From JAJPHI01 sp035541875 (GTDB lineage Bacteria > Desulfobacterota > Binatia > Binatales > Binataceae), in NCBI GenBank assembly GCA_035541875.1, contig DATKML010000013.1, positions 1 to 64,000 of the forward strand: DNA of 64,000 nucleotides, read 5' to 3'. The translations under genes were made by a program, and so were the position numbers. A model generated the notes under the pieces. That model worked only from the letters and a program-made list of their open reading frames with translations, made no database searches and had not been told where the DNA came from. Shown here piece after piece: positions 8,590-16,687 of the stretch; position 1 is the first letter of the stretch; each line of letters opens with the position of its first letter.

Positions 8590-10239
8590 ATGCGACGTTT
8601 CCAGCTTGTCTCCAGTCTCGGGCTCTTCGCCGCTTCGGCCTCATTGTTCATCCTTTTGAGGACGCAACAATATCTCGCTGTTGACGGAGCCATTCGATGC
8701 CTTTCGGTCTATTGGCTGGGCCACCCGACGGCGGGGGGGAACAATCACCTACTCTATTTTGTGAATGTCTTTCTTTGGACGAAGGCACTCTCCGTTGTGG
8801 GAATAACAGCTACAAACGCCTTTGATTTCGTTCGGTTCGTCCATTGGATGAATGCGTTAGCCGCTGCCGGGTCTATCTCGCTGCTCTGGCTCCTTTGTTA
8901 CGGGATCGCTGAACGGGTAGACATCGCTTTAGCCGCCACTTGCGCGTATGCGTTCTCAAACGCGTTCCTGCTACACGCGACCAGTACAGCAGAACCGATG
9001 ATGGGGTTGTTCTGGAGCCTCGCTTCAATCTCGGCGATGGTATCGGGTCTCGCAGCATCTTCGCGGCTGCGACTCTTTGTGGCCGGAACATTGCTTCTGC
9101 TGGCGATGGCAACGTACGAAAGTATGGTGTTGATAGGTCCGGCTGAGTTGGTCTTGATCTACGGTTGGGACGAGCGACGCAACTCTGACAATCGCACTCT
9201 GATACTGTGGTTCCTCGCAGGCTGCATAGTAGGGGTACTCGCCGCTTACGTGCCAATATACATTTGGTCGGGTACCACAAGTTCGCTGGCTATGGCGCGC
9301 CGCTTCCTTGCCATGGATGGCGGGGAGCAAGTGTACGGAGGAGTCAGCATTTCAAAGTTGGTCAATCTTCCGGTCGGCTTCGCAAACAGCGTTGTGCCCA
9401 GCGTACCGGTCGATTATCAAGGCATTCGCTCGTTGGTTATAAGCCACTCGCACGACCGATGGATCCTGTTAACTTCCACGGCTGTCTTTGTGATGAGCGG
9501 TTGGCTGATTTGGACCTCATTCCGCCTTGGGGAGGTCTGGGCTGGTTTGGAGCGCAGGAGGCGGCTCATTCTCGAATGCTGTGTAGTCGCTTTGTTATTC
9601 GACACTCTGGCGCTAATTTTCTGGGATCCACTATACGACAAACTATGGTTGCAGCCGCTCGCTGTGGTTTTTCTCGCATCAAGCGTAATTTTGTCTGCAT
9701 GGTACCGGCCCCCTTATCGGCTGATTATCGCGCCGGAAGCCCTGTTGATTGCTTTCGTAACGATCATCGGGTTTTTTCATGGGCTGGGGGCAAGCCAGTC
9801 GTCAACGCCTTGTCTGGATAGTGCCCACCATTTAGCTGGGACCCTCAGCTCATCAGATCTGCTTGTTGCTGGCTGGGATCCAGTCTCGCTTCTGTACTCT
9901 TGGTTCTGGGGGAACGGTGCGAAGAAGTTCGACGTGCCAGCGAGCGCATCCGGTAGCGGGCCAAGGACGTTGTCATTGCTCGCCGATGAGATCTCGAAAA
10001 CGAGAGGCTCCGGAGGTAGTGTTTATTTTCTCGGCGTACTCGATTTGCCGGAAACAGGTTGGAAGCCTTTTTTGGAAGATAGATGCCACCTTCCATATCA
10101 TTCGCTGGATGGTCTGCGGCGGTGCGCAAAACCTGTCGCCGAACTTACGTGCGATGAACACGACGAGGTACTTTGGCAACTAATGCCGGGCTGCTTCGGA
10201 CCTATAATGGAAAACGATAATATGAATCCAAGGAATTAA
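8590..10239 (+). CDS. Polytopic membrane protein, possibly GT-C-type glycosyltransferase
   Basis: 549 residues from ATG 8590; the open frame extends to 8449, but the earlier part lacks membrane character. About ten or more hydrophobic segments are visible from residue 5 on (VSSLGLFAASASLFILL, ISLLWLLCYGIA, LFVAGTLLLLAMA, LILWFLAGCIVGVLAAYV, WILLTSTAVFVMSGWLIW, LIIAPEALLIAFVTIIGFF). A soluble C-terminal domain of ~130 residues follows. The layout (Asp after TM1 in LAVDGAIR, many TMs, extracytoplasmic tail) resembles GT-C or O-antigen-type membrane glycosyltransferases, but I see no decisive motif. It is the only cargo of the tRNA-Arg island and is less GC-rich than its neighbours, which fits transfer. 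Confidence 0.7.
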   Translation: MRRFQLVSSLGLFAASASLFILLRTQQYLAVDGAIRCLSVYWLGHPTAGGNNHLLYFVNVFLWTKALSVVGITATNAFDFVRFVHWMNALAAAGSISLLWLLCYGIAERVDIALAATCAYAFSNAFLLHATSTAEPMMGLFWSLASISAMVSGLAASSRLRLFVAGTLLLLAMATYESMVLIGPAELVLIYGWDERRNSDNRTLILWFLAGCIVGVLAAYVPIYIWSGTTSSLAMARRFLAMDGGEQVYGGVSISKLVNLPVGFANSVVPSVPVDYQGIRSLVISHSHDRWILLTSTAVFVMSGWLIWTSFRLGEVWAGLERRRRLILECCVVALLFDTLALIFWDPLYDKLWLQPLAVVFLASSVILSAWYRPPYRLIIAPEALLIAFVTIIGFFHGLGASQSSTPCLDSAHHLAGTLSSSDLLVAGWDPVSLLYSWFWGNGAKKFDVPASASGSGPRTLSLLADEISKTRGSGGSVYFLGVLDLPETGWKPFLEDRCHLPYHSLDGLRRCAKPVAELTCDEHDEVLWQLMPGCFGPIMENDNMNPRN

Positions 10240-10765
10240 AGTTTGTGCCTATAAATCAGGTGGAGGGGCGGAAAGGGTCGAGGAGCCGCCGTTCTCGGAA
10301 AAGACATCGTCTTCAAGGCCTATGGAAGACAGATCCAGATACCCTAGTGGTGGGAAGCGTGGCGATAGTCGTTGTCTTCTATATGCTTTATCGTTTTCTC
10401 TGAACCAGGCTCCCTCTCTCAATGAAAAGGCTCGCCCCCGGACAGTCTCTTCGGTGGCACCGTTAACGCCCAAGGGAGCCCTTTGTTGTGATGCATGATC
10501 CGGAGAAAAGATTCGTATCCGGGTCGCAATAGACGTATCGCCGCTGAGTCTCTCCCCACTATTCCGGAAACTGCTTGCGCGATGCGGGGAAGCTGTGTTT
10601 CGCGGATACGGTCGGTTAAACCTTTCATCGCTGATGGATGCGGAGAAGACGCGTTATTGGAAAAACTCAGCGAAAATCCTTGCTACGTCTATGCCTCGTC
10701 TATTCTCACCAAATACCCAACGGGATCGTCTTTTCGAGCCGCGTAGAATCCCTTGAATCTGTTGA
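10240..10765. other. Non-coding right part of the tRNA-Arg island
   Basis: 526 bases between the membrane protein gene and the tRNA 3' end. Short open frames on both strands (up to 83 codons) have no ribosome site, domain or consistent composition. No integrase remnant was recognised. I see nothing further to annotate. Confidence 0.5.
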
Positions 10766-10818
10766 GTTTTATTGGCGCGCCCTGAGGGATTTGAACCCCC
10801 GACCCTCAGATCCGTAGT
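10766..10818. repeat. att-like repeat within the intact tRNA-Arg
   Basis: This is the tRNA-proximal copy of the 53-bp direct repeat shared with 7894-7946. It begins 7 bases beyond the CCA and ends in the anticodon loop. Anticodon-loop crossover is usual for tyrosine integrases that use tRNA genes. Confidence 0.9.
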
Positions 10819-10849
10819 CTGATGCTCTAATCCGCTGAGCTAAGGGCGC
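10773..10849 (-). tRNA. tRNA-Arg (anticodon ACG)
   Basis: A 77-base cloverleaf with encoded CCA. The acceptor GCGCCCT pairs with AGGGCGC. The D arm is GCTC...GAGC, the anticodon stem TCAGA/TCTGA encloses loop CTACGGA (anticodon ACG), and the T arm is GGGGG-TTCAAAT-CCCTC. A34 is expected to be edited to inosine to read CGU/CGC/CGA. Its 3' part is duplicated at 7894-7946. Confidence 0.97.
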
Positions 10850-10930
10850 GCTCTTGAGGGACTCCCCATTCTCCATATCGCGCGAGTCATCGCAAGATGT
10901 CCGCGCAAAGGATTATGCGCCTCTCACCTT

Positions 10931-12352
10931 TTAGGGCACCGCGGGCGCCGGTCCTAAAGGCAGCCAGACCGTCACGATAGTGCCTTCTCGCACGCGGCTT
11001 TCGATCTTCAGGCTCCCGTGATGCATCTGCACGATATGCTTTACGATCGCCAAACCCAGACCGGTGCCGCCCAAATCGCGTGAGCGGGCGCGATCGACGC
11101 GATAGAAGCGCTCGGTAAGCCGCGGGATGTGCGCTGCCGGAATTCCCTCGCCAGTGTCAGTAACGCTGAAGACAATCCCGGGAGCAGGAGTCCCCGAGGC
11201 ACCGTTGGTAGCTTCCCGCGTGTGCGCCTCCAGCGTCACACTACCGCCGCGCGGCGTGTACTTGATGGCATTGTCGAGGAGGTTAATCAGCACCTGATGG
11301 AGCCGATCGTGATCGACGCGAATTGGAGGCAGATTCGCGGTCCGGCTTATCTTCAGCTCGACGCCTTGCCGACCTGCGCGCTCCGCCATCAACTCGTATG
11401 CTTCTTCGAGTAGATGGAGTGGCTCCAGATCCTCTGTCTTGAGGGGCGACAGGCCGCGCTCCAGATCCGAGAGCGAGATCAGATCATCGAGTAAGCGGGC
11501 GAGTCGACGCGACTGACGCTCGATGATTCCGAGAAAGCGACGCTCGGTTTCGCGATCGTCGACGCCCTTCGCGAGCGTTTCTGCATAGCCGTACAGTGCT
11601 GTTAGAGGCGTGCGTAGCTCGTGAGTCAGATTTGAAACGAAATCGGCGCGGGCCGTCTCGGAAGACTTGAGACGGGTAATGTCGTGAAAGACGAAGACTC
11701 GTTCGCTGTTCGGCTGGCCCTGGCGCAGGGGTGCCGAGCTGACCTCGATCGAGCGCGGCATAGGCGTCTGAATCGAGAGTTCGGCCGTGATCGGCTCGCT
11801 GCCGCCCGTACCGCCAGCCCGCCCGATGAAATCCTGAACGCGGGGATCACGGCACAACTCAACGAAATCCCGACCGCGATAGTCAGCGTCAGGTTGCAGG
11901 GCGAAGAGTCGTCGGGCCGCTCCGTTGATCATCACGACTTCGCGCCTCGCGCCCGTGACGACGACGGCCTCGTACATGCTGCGCAGGATCGCTTCGAACT
12001 CCTCACGCTGTTCATTCAACGCTTTTACGTCGGTCACCACCGAATCTGCCGCGTCGAGAAGATGGCGTTCGGCCAGACTGATCTCATCCAGTTCATCGGG
12101 CAGAAGATGCGAGGGCAGGGTGCGGCGACTAATCGCATCGGCGATCGCGTCGAGTCTATCGGCTCTGCGGCGCCAGGCTCGGGCGGTGCCTAAGCCGGTG
12201 AACACTCCGAGCCCCACGCTCATGCCAACAGCGGCGATGGCGGACAGGGGAGCGATCCGGTCTCGCGCCACATAGAGCATCATCGTGGCGGCGACCGGTA
12301 ACAATGCCACCACGGTGGCAGCCGCAAGGCGCGGTCCGATAGATTTAACCAA
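10931..12352 (-). CDS. phoR: Phosphate-regulon sensor histidine kinase PhoR
   Basis: 473 residues. Two N-terminal membrane spans (~8-29 and ~36-57) are followed by a PAS region (~115-225) and a HisKA domain with phosphoacceptor His244 in NLTHELRTPL. The HATPase domain shows NLLDNAIKYT, DTGEGIP and GTGLGLAIVKHI. It senses phosphate status through the Pst transporter and PhoU and phosphorylates PhoB. It is the last gene of pstCAB-phoUBR; its TTG start at 12352 overlaps the end of phoB by 8 bases, which implies coupled translation. Confidence 0.93.
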   Translation of the reverse strand: MVKSIGPRLAAATVVALLPVAATMMLYVARDRIAPLSAIAAVGMSVGLGVFTGLGTARAWRRRADRLDAIADAISRRTLPSHLLPDELDEISLAERHLLDAADSVVTDVKALNEQREEFEAILRSMYEAVVVTGARREVVMINGAARRLFALQPDADYRGRDFVELCRDPRVQDFIGRAGGTGGSEPITAELSIQTPMPRSIEVSSAPLRQGQPNSERVFVFHDITRLKSSETARADFVSNLTHELRTPLTALYGYAETLAKGVDDRETERRFLGIIERQSRRLARLLDDLISLSDLERGLSPLKTEDLEPLHLLEEAYELMAERAGRQGVELKISRTANLPPIRVDHDRLHQVLINLLDNAIKYTPRGGSVTLEAHTREATNGASGTPAPGIVFSVTDTGEGIPAAHIPRLTERFYRVDRARSRDLGGTGLGLAIVKHIVQMHHGSLKIESRVREGTIVTVWLPLGPAPAVP

Positions 12353-13088
12353 GTGGTTCCGGATCGAAGCGATATCCGACGCTCCGCACGGTGAGAATCA
12401 ATTCAGGGTTGGCGTCGTCACGTTCAATCTGCTGCCGTAGGCGGCGCACATGCACGTCCACGGTGCGCGGCTCGACAAAAGTATCGCGCCCCCACACCAG
12501 ATCGAGTAACTGCTCGCGGCTGTAGACCCGCAGCGGATGCTGCACAAAGAAGCGCAGCAGTTCGAACTCGCGCAGCGCCAAATCGTGTTTGACGCCATCG
12601 ACGAAAACTTCGTAGGTGCTGAAGTCGATACGCAGGCGACCTTTTTCATAGACAGCGGCGCCGCGCGGCTCCATCGTCGCATGCACCCGGCGGAGCATGG
12701 CCTTCACTCGCGCTACTACCTCACGCGGACTGAAGGGCTTAACGACGTAATCGTCGGCACCCATTTCGAGCCCAAGGACGCGATCGACCTCAGCGCTCTT
12801 GGCGGTCACGACGATCACGGGTATTTGCGCCGTCTCGACGTTGGCTCGCAGCCGGCGGCAGAGTTCGAGTCCGGACATCCGTGGCAGCATCAGGTCGAGC
12901 AGCACAAGATCCGGTGCTCGTCGAGTAATCCGATCGAGGGCTTCGGCCCCGTCGGCGGCCTCTTCAACGGCAAAACCTTCCTGCGTCAGGCTGTAACGCA
13001 GCAACTCACGGATATCCGCCTCATCCTCGACGATGAGGATTTTCTGACGAATCCGCTCACGCCCCGCATCCACCGCTTGATTCATCAT
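12345..13088 (-). CDS. phoB: Phosphate-regulon response regulator PhoB
   Basis: 247 residues, OmpR/PhoB family. The receiver domain has acidic EDE near 21-23, phospho-acceptor Asp65 in LVLLDLMLP, and the conserved Lys in YVVKPFSP. The C-terminal winged helix contains REFELLRFF and RTVDVHVRRLRQQIE. It binds Pho boxes when phosphorylated; a candidate site precedes pstC at 16491-16508. The start overlaps the phoU stop by 4 bases (ATGA). It differs from other OmpR-type regulators only by context, which here is decisive. Confidence 0.94.
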   Translation of the reverse strand: MMNQAVDAGRERIRQKILIVEDEADIRELLRYSLTQEGFAVEEAADGAEALDRITRRAPDLVLLDLMLPRMSGLELCRRLRANVETAQIPVIVVTAKSAEVDRVLGLEMGADDYVVKPFSPREVVARVKAMLRRVHATMEPRGAAVYEKGRLRIDFSTYEVFVDGVKHDLALREFELLRFFVQHPLRVYSREQLLDLVWGRDTFVEPRTVDVHVRRLRQQIERDDANPELILTVRSVGYRFDPEPLG

Positions 13089-13774
13089 CGTTGCTTCTTT
13101 TCCGTATGCCGAATCGTGCGTCCCTTGACCATATAGACCACCATCTCGGCGATATTCGTCGCGTGATCGGCGACGCGCTCGAGATTCTTCGATACGAAGA
13201 GAATACGCGTGGCGCGCTGGATTGTTGCCGGATCCTCAACCATGTAGCTCAGGAGTTCGCGGTAAATCTGATGGTTCAGGCCATCGACTTCATCATCACG
13301 CTCGATAACCGCTTCGGCCAAATCCGGATCGTCGCGCATAAACGCATCGACGCTGTCTTTGACCATCGATTGGGTAATCGCCGTCATCCGCGGAATGTCG
13401 ATATAGGGCTTAAGCTGCGGTTCCTGATTCAGTTCAAGGACACGCTCACAGATATTCACCGCGTTATCGCCGATCCGTTCGAGGTCGGTGGTGATTTTGA
13501 GGGCCGTGGTAATGAAGCGCAGATCGCCGGCGGCCGGCTGATGCAATGCCAGGAGGCGGATCGCGGCTTCGTCATTCTCGACGTCCATGCGGTTCACTTC
13601 GGCGTCGCGAGCAATCGTCGCGCGGGCGCGTTCGGTATCGCGCTCGATCAAAGCTTCGATCGCATCGGCGATTTGGCTTTCCACCAATCCGCCCATCTTG
13701 ATCAAGCCGGAACGGAGCGCGCGAAGATCTTCTTCGTATTGACGATTGGTGTGTTGGGGCTGCGTACTGTCCAT
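13085..13774 (-). CDS. phoU: Phosphate transport regulator PhoU
   Basis: 229 residues with two PhoU three-helix repeats, each with the metal-binding E/D-rich signature: ENDEAAIRLLALHQPAAGDLR with ERIGDNAVNI in the first, DDEVDGLNHQIYREL with ERVADHATNIAE in the second. PhoU links the Pst transporter to PhoR and keeps PhoR inhibitory when phosphate is plentiful. It is placed 23 bp after pstB and overlaps phoB. Confidence 0.95.
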   Translation of the reverse strand: MDSTQPQHTNRQYEEDLRALRSGLIKMGGLVESQIADAIEALIERDTERARATIARDAEVNRMDVENDEAAIRLLALHQPAAGDLRFITTALKITTDLERIGDNAVNICERVLELNQEPQLKPYIDIPRMTAITQSMVKDSVDAFMRDDPDLAEAVIERDDEVDGLNHQIYRELLSYMVEDPATIQRATRILFVSKNLERVADHATNIAEMVVYMVKGRTIRHTEKKQR

Positions 13775-13797
13775 CGTGAATACCTCTTCTCGCGCTC

Positions 13798-14559
13798 TTA
13801 GCCGAACCGGCCAGTGATATAGTCTTCGGTTTCCCGCTTGCTGGGATTAGTAAAGATCTGTTTCGTCTCTCCGAACTCGATGAGATCCCCGGTGTACATG
13901 AAGGCGGTAAAATCGGCTGTACGGGCCGCCTGCTGCATGTTGTGAGTGACAATCACGATCGTGTAACTGTCCTTGAGTTCAAGCAAGAGCTCTTCGATTC
14001 GGGCCGTCGAGATCGGATCGAGCGCAGAGCAGGGTTCATCGAGGAGGAGCACCTCCGGCTCAACAGCCAGCGCCCGTGCGACGCAGAGGCGTTGCTGCTG
14101 GCCGCCCGAGAGACTGGTGCCCGGGCGATGCAGATGGTCTTTGACCTCTTCCCATAGGGCGGCATCGCGCAGGCTTTTCTCGACGATCCGATCGCGCTCG
14201 GCATTTGAGAGCGAGGCTCCGTTCAGAGTTAATCCCGCCGCGACGTTCTCGGCGACCGACATCGTCGGGAAGGGCGTCGGCTTCTGGAAGACCATTCCGA
14301 TACGGCGGCGGACATCCACGGGGTCTACCGCCGGGTCGTAGATGTTCATCCCGTCGAGCATCACGCGACCCTCGGCGCGAGCACCAGGAACCACCTCGTG
14401 CATCCGATTGAGGCATCGGACCAACGTCGACTTGCCGCAACCCGAGGGGCCGATAATCGCGGTCACCCGATTCGCGCTGAAGCCGACATTGACATCGCGC
14501 ACAGCCCGGGTCTTATCGAAGTAAGCGTTGAGGTTATTTACGACCAGCTTATCAGACAT
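13798..14559 (-). CDS. pstB: Phosphate ABC transporter ATPase PstB
   Basis: 253 residues, the usual PstB length. Walker A is GPSGCGKSTL, the signature LSGGQQQRLCVARAL, Walker B VLLLDEPCSALDP, and the H-loop IVIVTHNMQQA. It energises phosphate uptake through PstC/PstA at the inner membrane. It starts 3 bases after the pstA stop. Confidence 0.96.
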   Translation of the reverse strand: MSDKLVVNNLNAYFDKTRAVRDVNVGFSANRVTAIIGPSGCGKSTLVRCLNRMHEVVPGARAEGRVMLDGMNIYDPAVDPVDVRRRIGMVFQKPTPFPTMSVAENVAAGLTLNGASLSNAERDRIVEKSLRDAALWEEVKDHLHRPGTSLSGGQQQRLCVARALAVEPEVLLLDEPCSALDPISTARIEELLLELKDSYTIVIVTHNMQQAARTADFTAFMYTGDLIEFGETKQIFTNPSKRETEDYITGRFG

Positions 14560-14562
14560 CGT

Positions 14563-15432
14563 TTACCTGGTAGCGTGGCTCTTCTGTCGAGTGGTCCATC
14601 TGACGCCAAGCTCAAGCGTAAGAACAATCATGGTCAGGACCAAGGCTCCGGCCCAGGCCTGACGCTGCCAGTCGGCGAAAGGTGAGATGGCATAAGTGTA
14701 AACCTGGACGGTCAGGGTTTCGATTGGTTCGCGTAAAGCGACCGACCAGAAGCGGTTACCGAAAGCGGTAAAAAGCAGCGGTGCGGTTTCTCCCGCAACA
14801 CGAGCGACGGCGAGGATAACGCCGGTTGAGATACCGGTTGCAGCCGCGCGTACGATGACCGACATCGTCGTGCGCCATCGCGGTACTCCTAAGGCGAGCG
14901 CCGCTTCACGCAACTCGTGCGGCACCAGCAGGATCATCTCCTCGGCAGTTCGGGTGACCAGAGGGATCATGATGAAAGCGAGGGCGATCGCACCGGAGAG
15001 GGCGGAGAAGCCACCCATTGGGCGGACAATCACCGTGTACGCGAAGATACCGATAACGATCGAAGGCACACCCATCATCACGTCGGCAGCAAAACGAATT
15101 ACCTGCGGCATCGAGCGATCACGGTTCTCCGCGAGGTAGACACCGGCACCAACGCCGATTGGAACGCCGACGATACTCGCGAGTCCGATCAATTCGAAGG
15201 TGCCCACGATAGCGTTCGCCATACCGCCGCCGGTCTTGCCGACCGGTGCCGGCATCTTGGTGAAGAAGGCCCAGTTAAGGCTCGACGCGCCCTTCGCCAG
15301 CAGATAACCGAGGACGAGAAAAAGCGGCGTCAAAGCGATAACGGTTGCTGCAACGGTCACACCGACCATCACGTTGCTTTTGATCTTGCGATAGCGTCGG
15401 CGCAGCTGATCTTTATTCGAGAACTCGCTCAT
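14563..15432 (-). CDS. pstA: Phosphate ABC transporter permease PstA
   Basis: 289 residues. The first membrane span is at ~25-48 (VGVTVAATVIALTPLFLVLGYLL), and about five more spans follow. The EAA loop ELREAALALGVPRWRTT contacts PstB. It overlaps the pstC stop by 4 bases (ATGA). It forms the membrane channel with PstC. Confidence 0.95.
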   Translation of the reverse strand: MSEFSNKDQLRRRYRKIKSNVMVGVTVAATVIALTPLFLVLGYLLAKGASSLNWAFFTKMPAPVGKTGGGMANAIVGTFELIGLASIVGVPIGVGAGVYLAENRDRSMPQVIRFAADVMMGVPSIVIGIFAYTVIVRPMGGFSALSGAIALAFIMIPLVTRTAEEMILLVPHELREAALALGVPRWRTTMSVIVRAAATGISTGVILAVARVAGETAPLLFTAFGNRFWSVALREPIETLTVQVYTYAISPFADWQRQAWAGALVLTMIVLTLELGVRWTTRQKSHATR

Positions 15433-16436
15433 TTGGCTTCCTTAAAGCGGCGAGTAGCGCCGGCAACCAGTCCGCGAGCCATGACGTTCATCAGGAAGGC
15501 CAAGACCAGCAATACCAGACCGAGCTCGATCAGAGCGGCAACGTTAAGGGTCGACGTCGCTTCGACAAATTCGTTGGCGATGACGCTGGCCAAGGTCGTC
15601 GAGGGCATGAAAAGCGAAGCCGAAATTTCCGGCCGGTTTCCGATCACCATCGCAACGGCAATCGTCTCACCGAGGGCGCGACCCAACCCAAGGATGACCG
15701 CGCCAATCAAACCGGATGTGCCGAAAGGCAGCACCGCCATCCGGACCATCTCCCACTTGGTCGCACCTAGTGCGAGAGCAGCCTCACGATTGGTTCGTGG
15801 CACCGTGCGGAAAACGTCGGTCATAACCGCGGCGATATAGGGCAGCACCATGATCGCGAGGACGACACCCGCGTTCAGCATCCCGATCGCGATGCGCGGA
15901 CCTTTGAAGAAGGGTAGAAAGCCTAAGTAGGTGCTCAGGAAAGGTTCGACGTGGTCACGCAGCCACGGACCCAGTACGAAGATGGCCCAAAGGCCGTAGA
16001 CGACGCTGGGAATTGCGGCGAGAAGTTCAACGAGGAAGCCAAGTTGCCGGCTCAACCAATCGGGCGTCATCTCGCTAAGGCAAAGTCCGACCCCGAGACT
16101 AAGCGGCACCGCGAGAAGCAACGCCAGCGATGAAGAGACGATCGTGCCATAGATGAAGGGCAGGGCGCCGTACTGATCGTTGGCCGGGTCCCAGTCGGTG
16201 CTGATCAGAAAGTGGAAGCCGAATTGGCGAATCGCGGGCCAAGCCTCGACCAGCAAAACACTGATCAAAGCGGTGAGGATCGCTACGACGGAAAAGGCCA
16301 GGAACGCCGTCGTTGAGTTAAAAATGCGATCTGCTGCGGGCGCTCTGCGCAGACGATGGCTCCGTCTTTCACGAACGCCGATAGTTGTTTGATTTCCGAC
16401 AGTATCTGCCAGTTCAGCCACTTGGAAGTCTTCCAC
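15429..16436 (-). CDS. pstC: Phosphate ABC transporter permease PstC
   Basis: 335 residues. A Ser/Arg-rich cytosolic lead of ~40 residues is followed by six predicted spans and the EAA loop TNREAALALGATKWEMVRM. The start at 16436 is a GTG; an in-frame TAG lies a few codons upstream and no better start exists. It is first in the operon. The phosphate-binding protein gene pstS, often directly upstream, is not in the window, so uptake must use a PstS encoded elsewhere. Confidence 0.93.
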   Translation of the reverse strand: MEDFQVAELADTVGNQTTIGVRERRSHRLRRAPAADRIFNSTTAFLAFSVVAILTALISVLLVEAWPAIRQFGFHFLISTDWDPANDQYGALPFIYGTIVSSSLALLLAVPLSLGVGLCLSEMTPDWLSRQLGFLVELLAAIPSVVYGLWAIFVLGPWLRDHVEPFLSTYLGFLPFFKGPRIAIGMLNAGVVLAIMVLPYIAAVMTDVFRTVPRTNREAALALGATKWEMVRMAVLPFGTSGLIGAVILGLGRALGETIAVAMVIGNRPEISASLFMPSTTLASVIANEFVEATSTLNVAALIELGLVLLVLAFLMNVMARGLVAGATRRFKEAK

Positions 16437-16490
16437 CAGAATGCTGGCAACATCAGACCCCTACAGGAAAAAAAAGTACAGCAGGGGACT

Positions 16491-16508
16491 GTTACAAGTT
16501 TGTTAAAA
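16491..16508 (-). promoter_or_regulatory. Pho-box-like PhoB site before pstC
   Basis: On the minus strand TTTTAAC and TTGTAAC are separated by 4 bases, giving the 11-bp spaced direct repeat of a Pho box (consensus-like CTGTNAC halves). It lies 55 bp upstream of the pstC GTG, in the only gap before the pst-pho operon, which contains phoB itself. Autoregulation is the natural reading. Confidence 0.65.
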
Positions 16509-16628
16509 GGGCATAGGCACGTTCCATGATGCCAACATGGCGCCCGAACGAGCCGGGCCGATTATCCGTAACGGAACAAGATTGGGTTAATTCTGACTGT
16601 TCGGAGGTTAAGGAGAGGCGGGAAAGCC

Positions 16629-16662
16629 CCGGTGACCACAAACTTGTGAGTCCGGCCACCGG
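16629..16662. terminator. Hairpin downstream of the monooxygenase gene
   Basis: CCGGTG at 16629-16634 pairs with CACCGG at 16657-16662, and an inner CACAA/TTGTG stem sits inside. It lies just past the stop of the gene at 16688 and before the Pho box, so it likely separates the two transcripts. It lacks a T run. Confidence 0.45.
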
Positions 16663-16687
16663 AACCTTCGAGTAGCGGAGGGTGGGG

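Larger units (their letters stand above)
7894..10818. mobile_element. Small genomic island in tRNA-Arg(ACG), no integrase
   Basis: The DNA between the 53-bp repeats (7894-7946 and 10766-10818) lies immediately 3' of the tRNA-Arg gene, as expected for a tRNA-targeting integrative element. Cargo is one polytopic membrane protein (8590-10239); the rest is non-coding or decayed. No tyrosine recombinase, excisionase or replication gene is visible. It is therefore either a degenerated island or one moved by an integrase supplied in trans. Confidence 0.75.

Noticed and set aside
10249..10746. Short open frames on both strands after the island membrane protein
   Set aside because: All under 85 codons, overlapping one another, with no motif or start signal.
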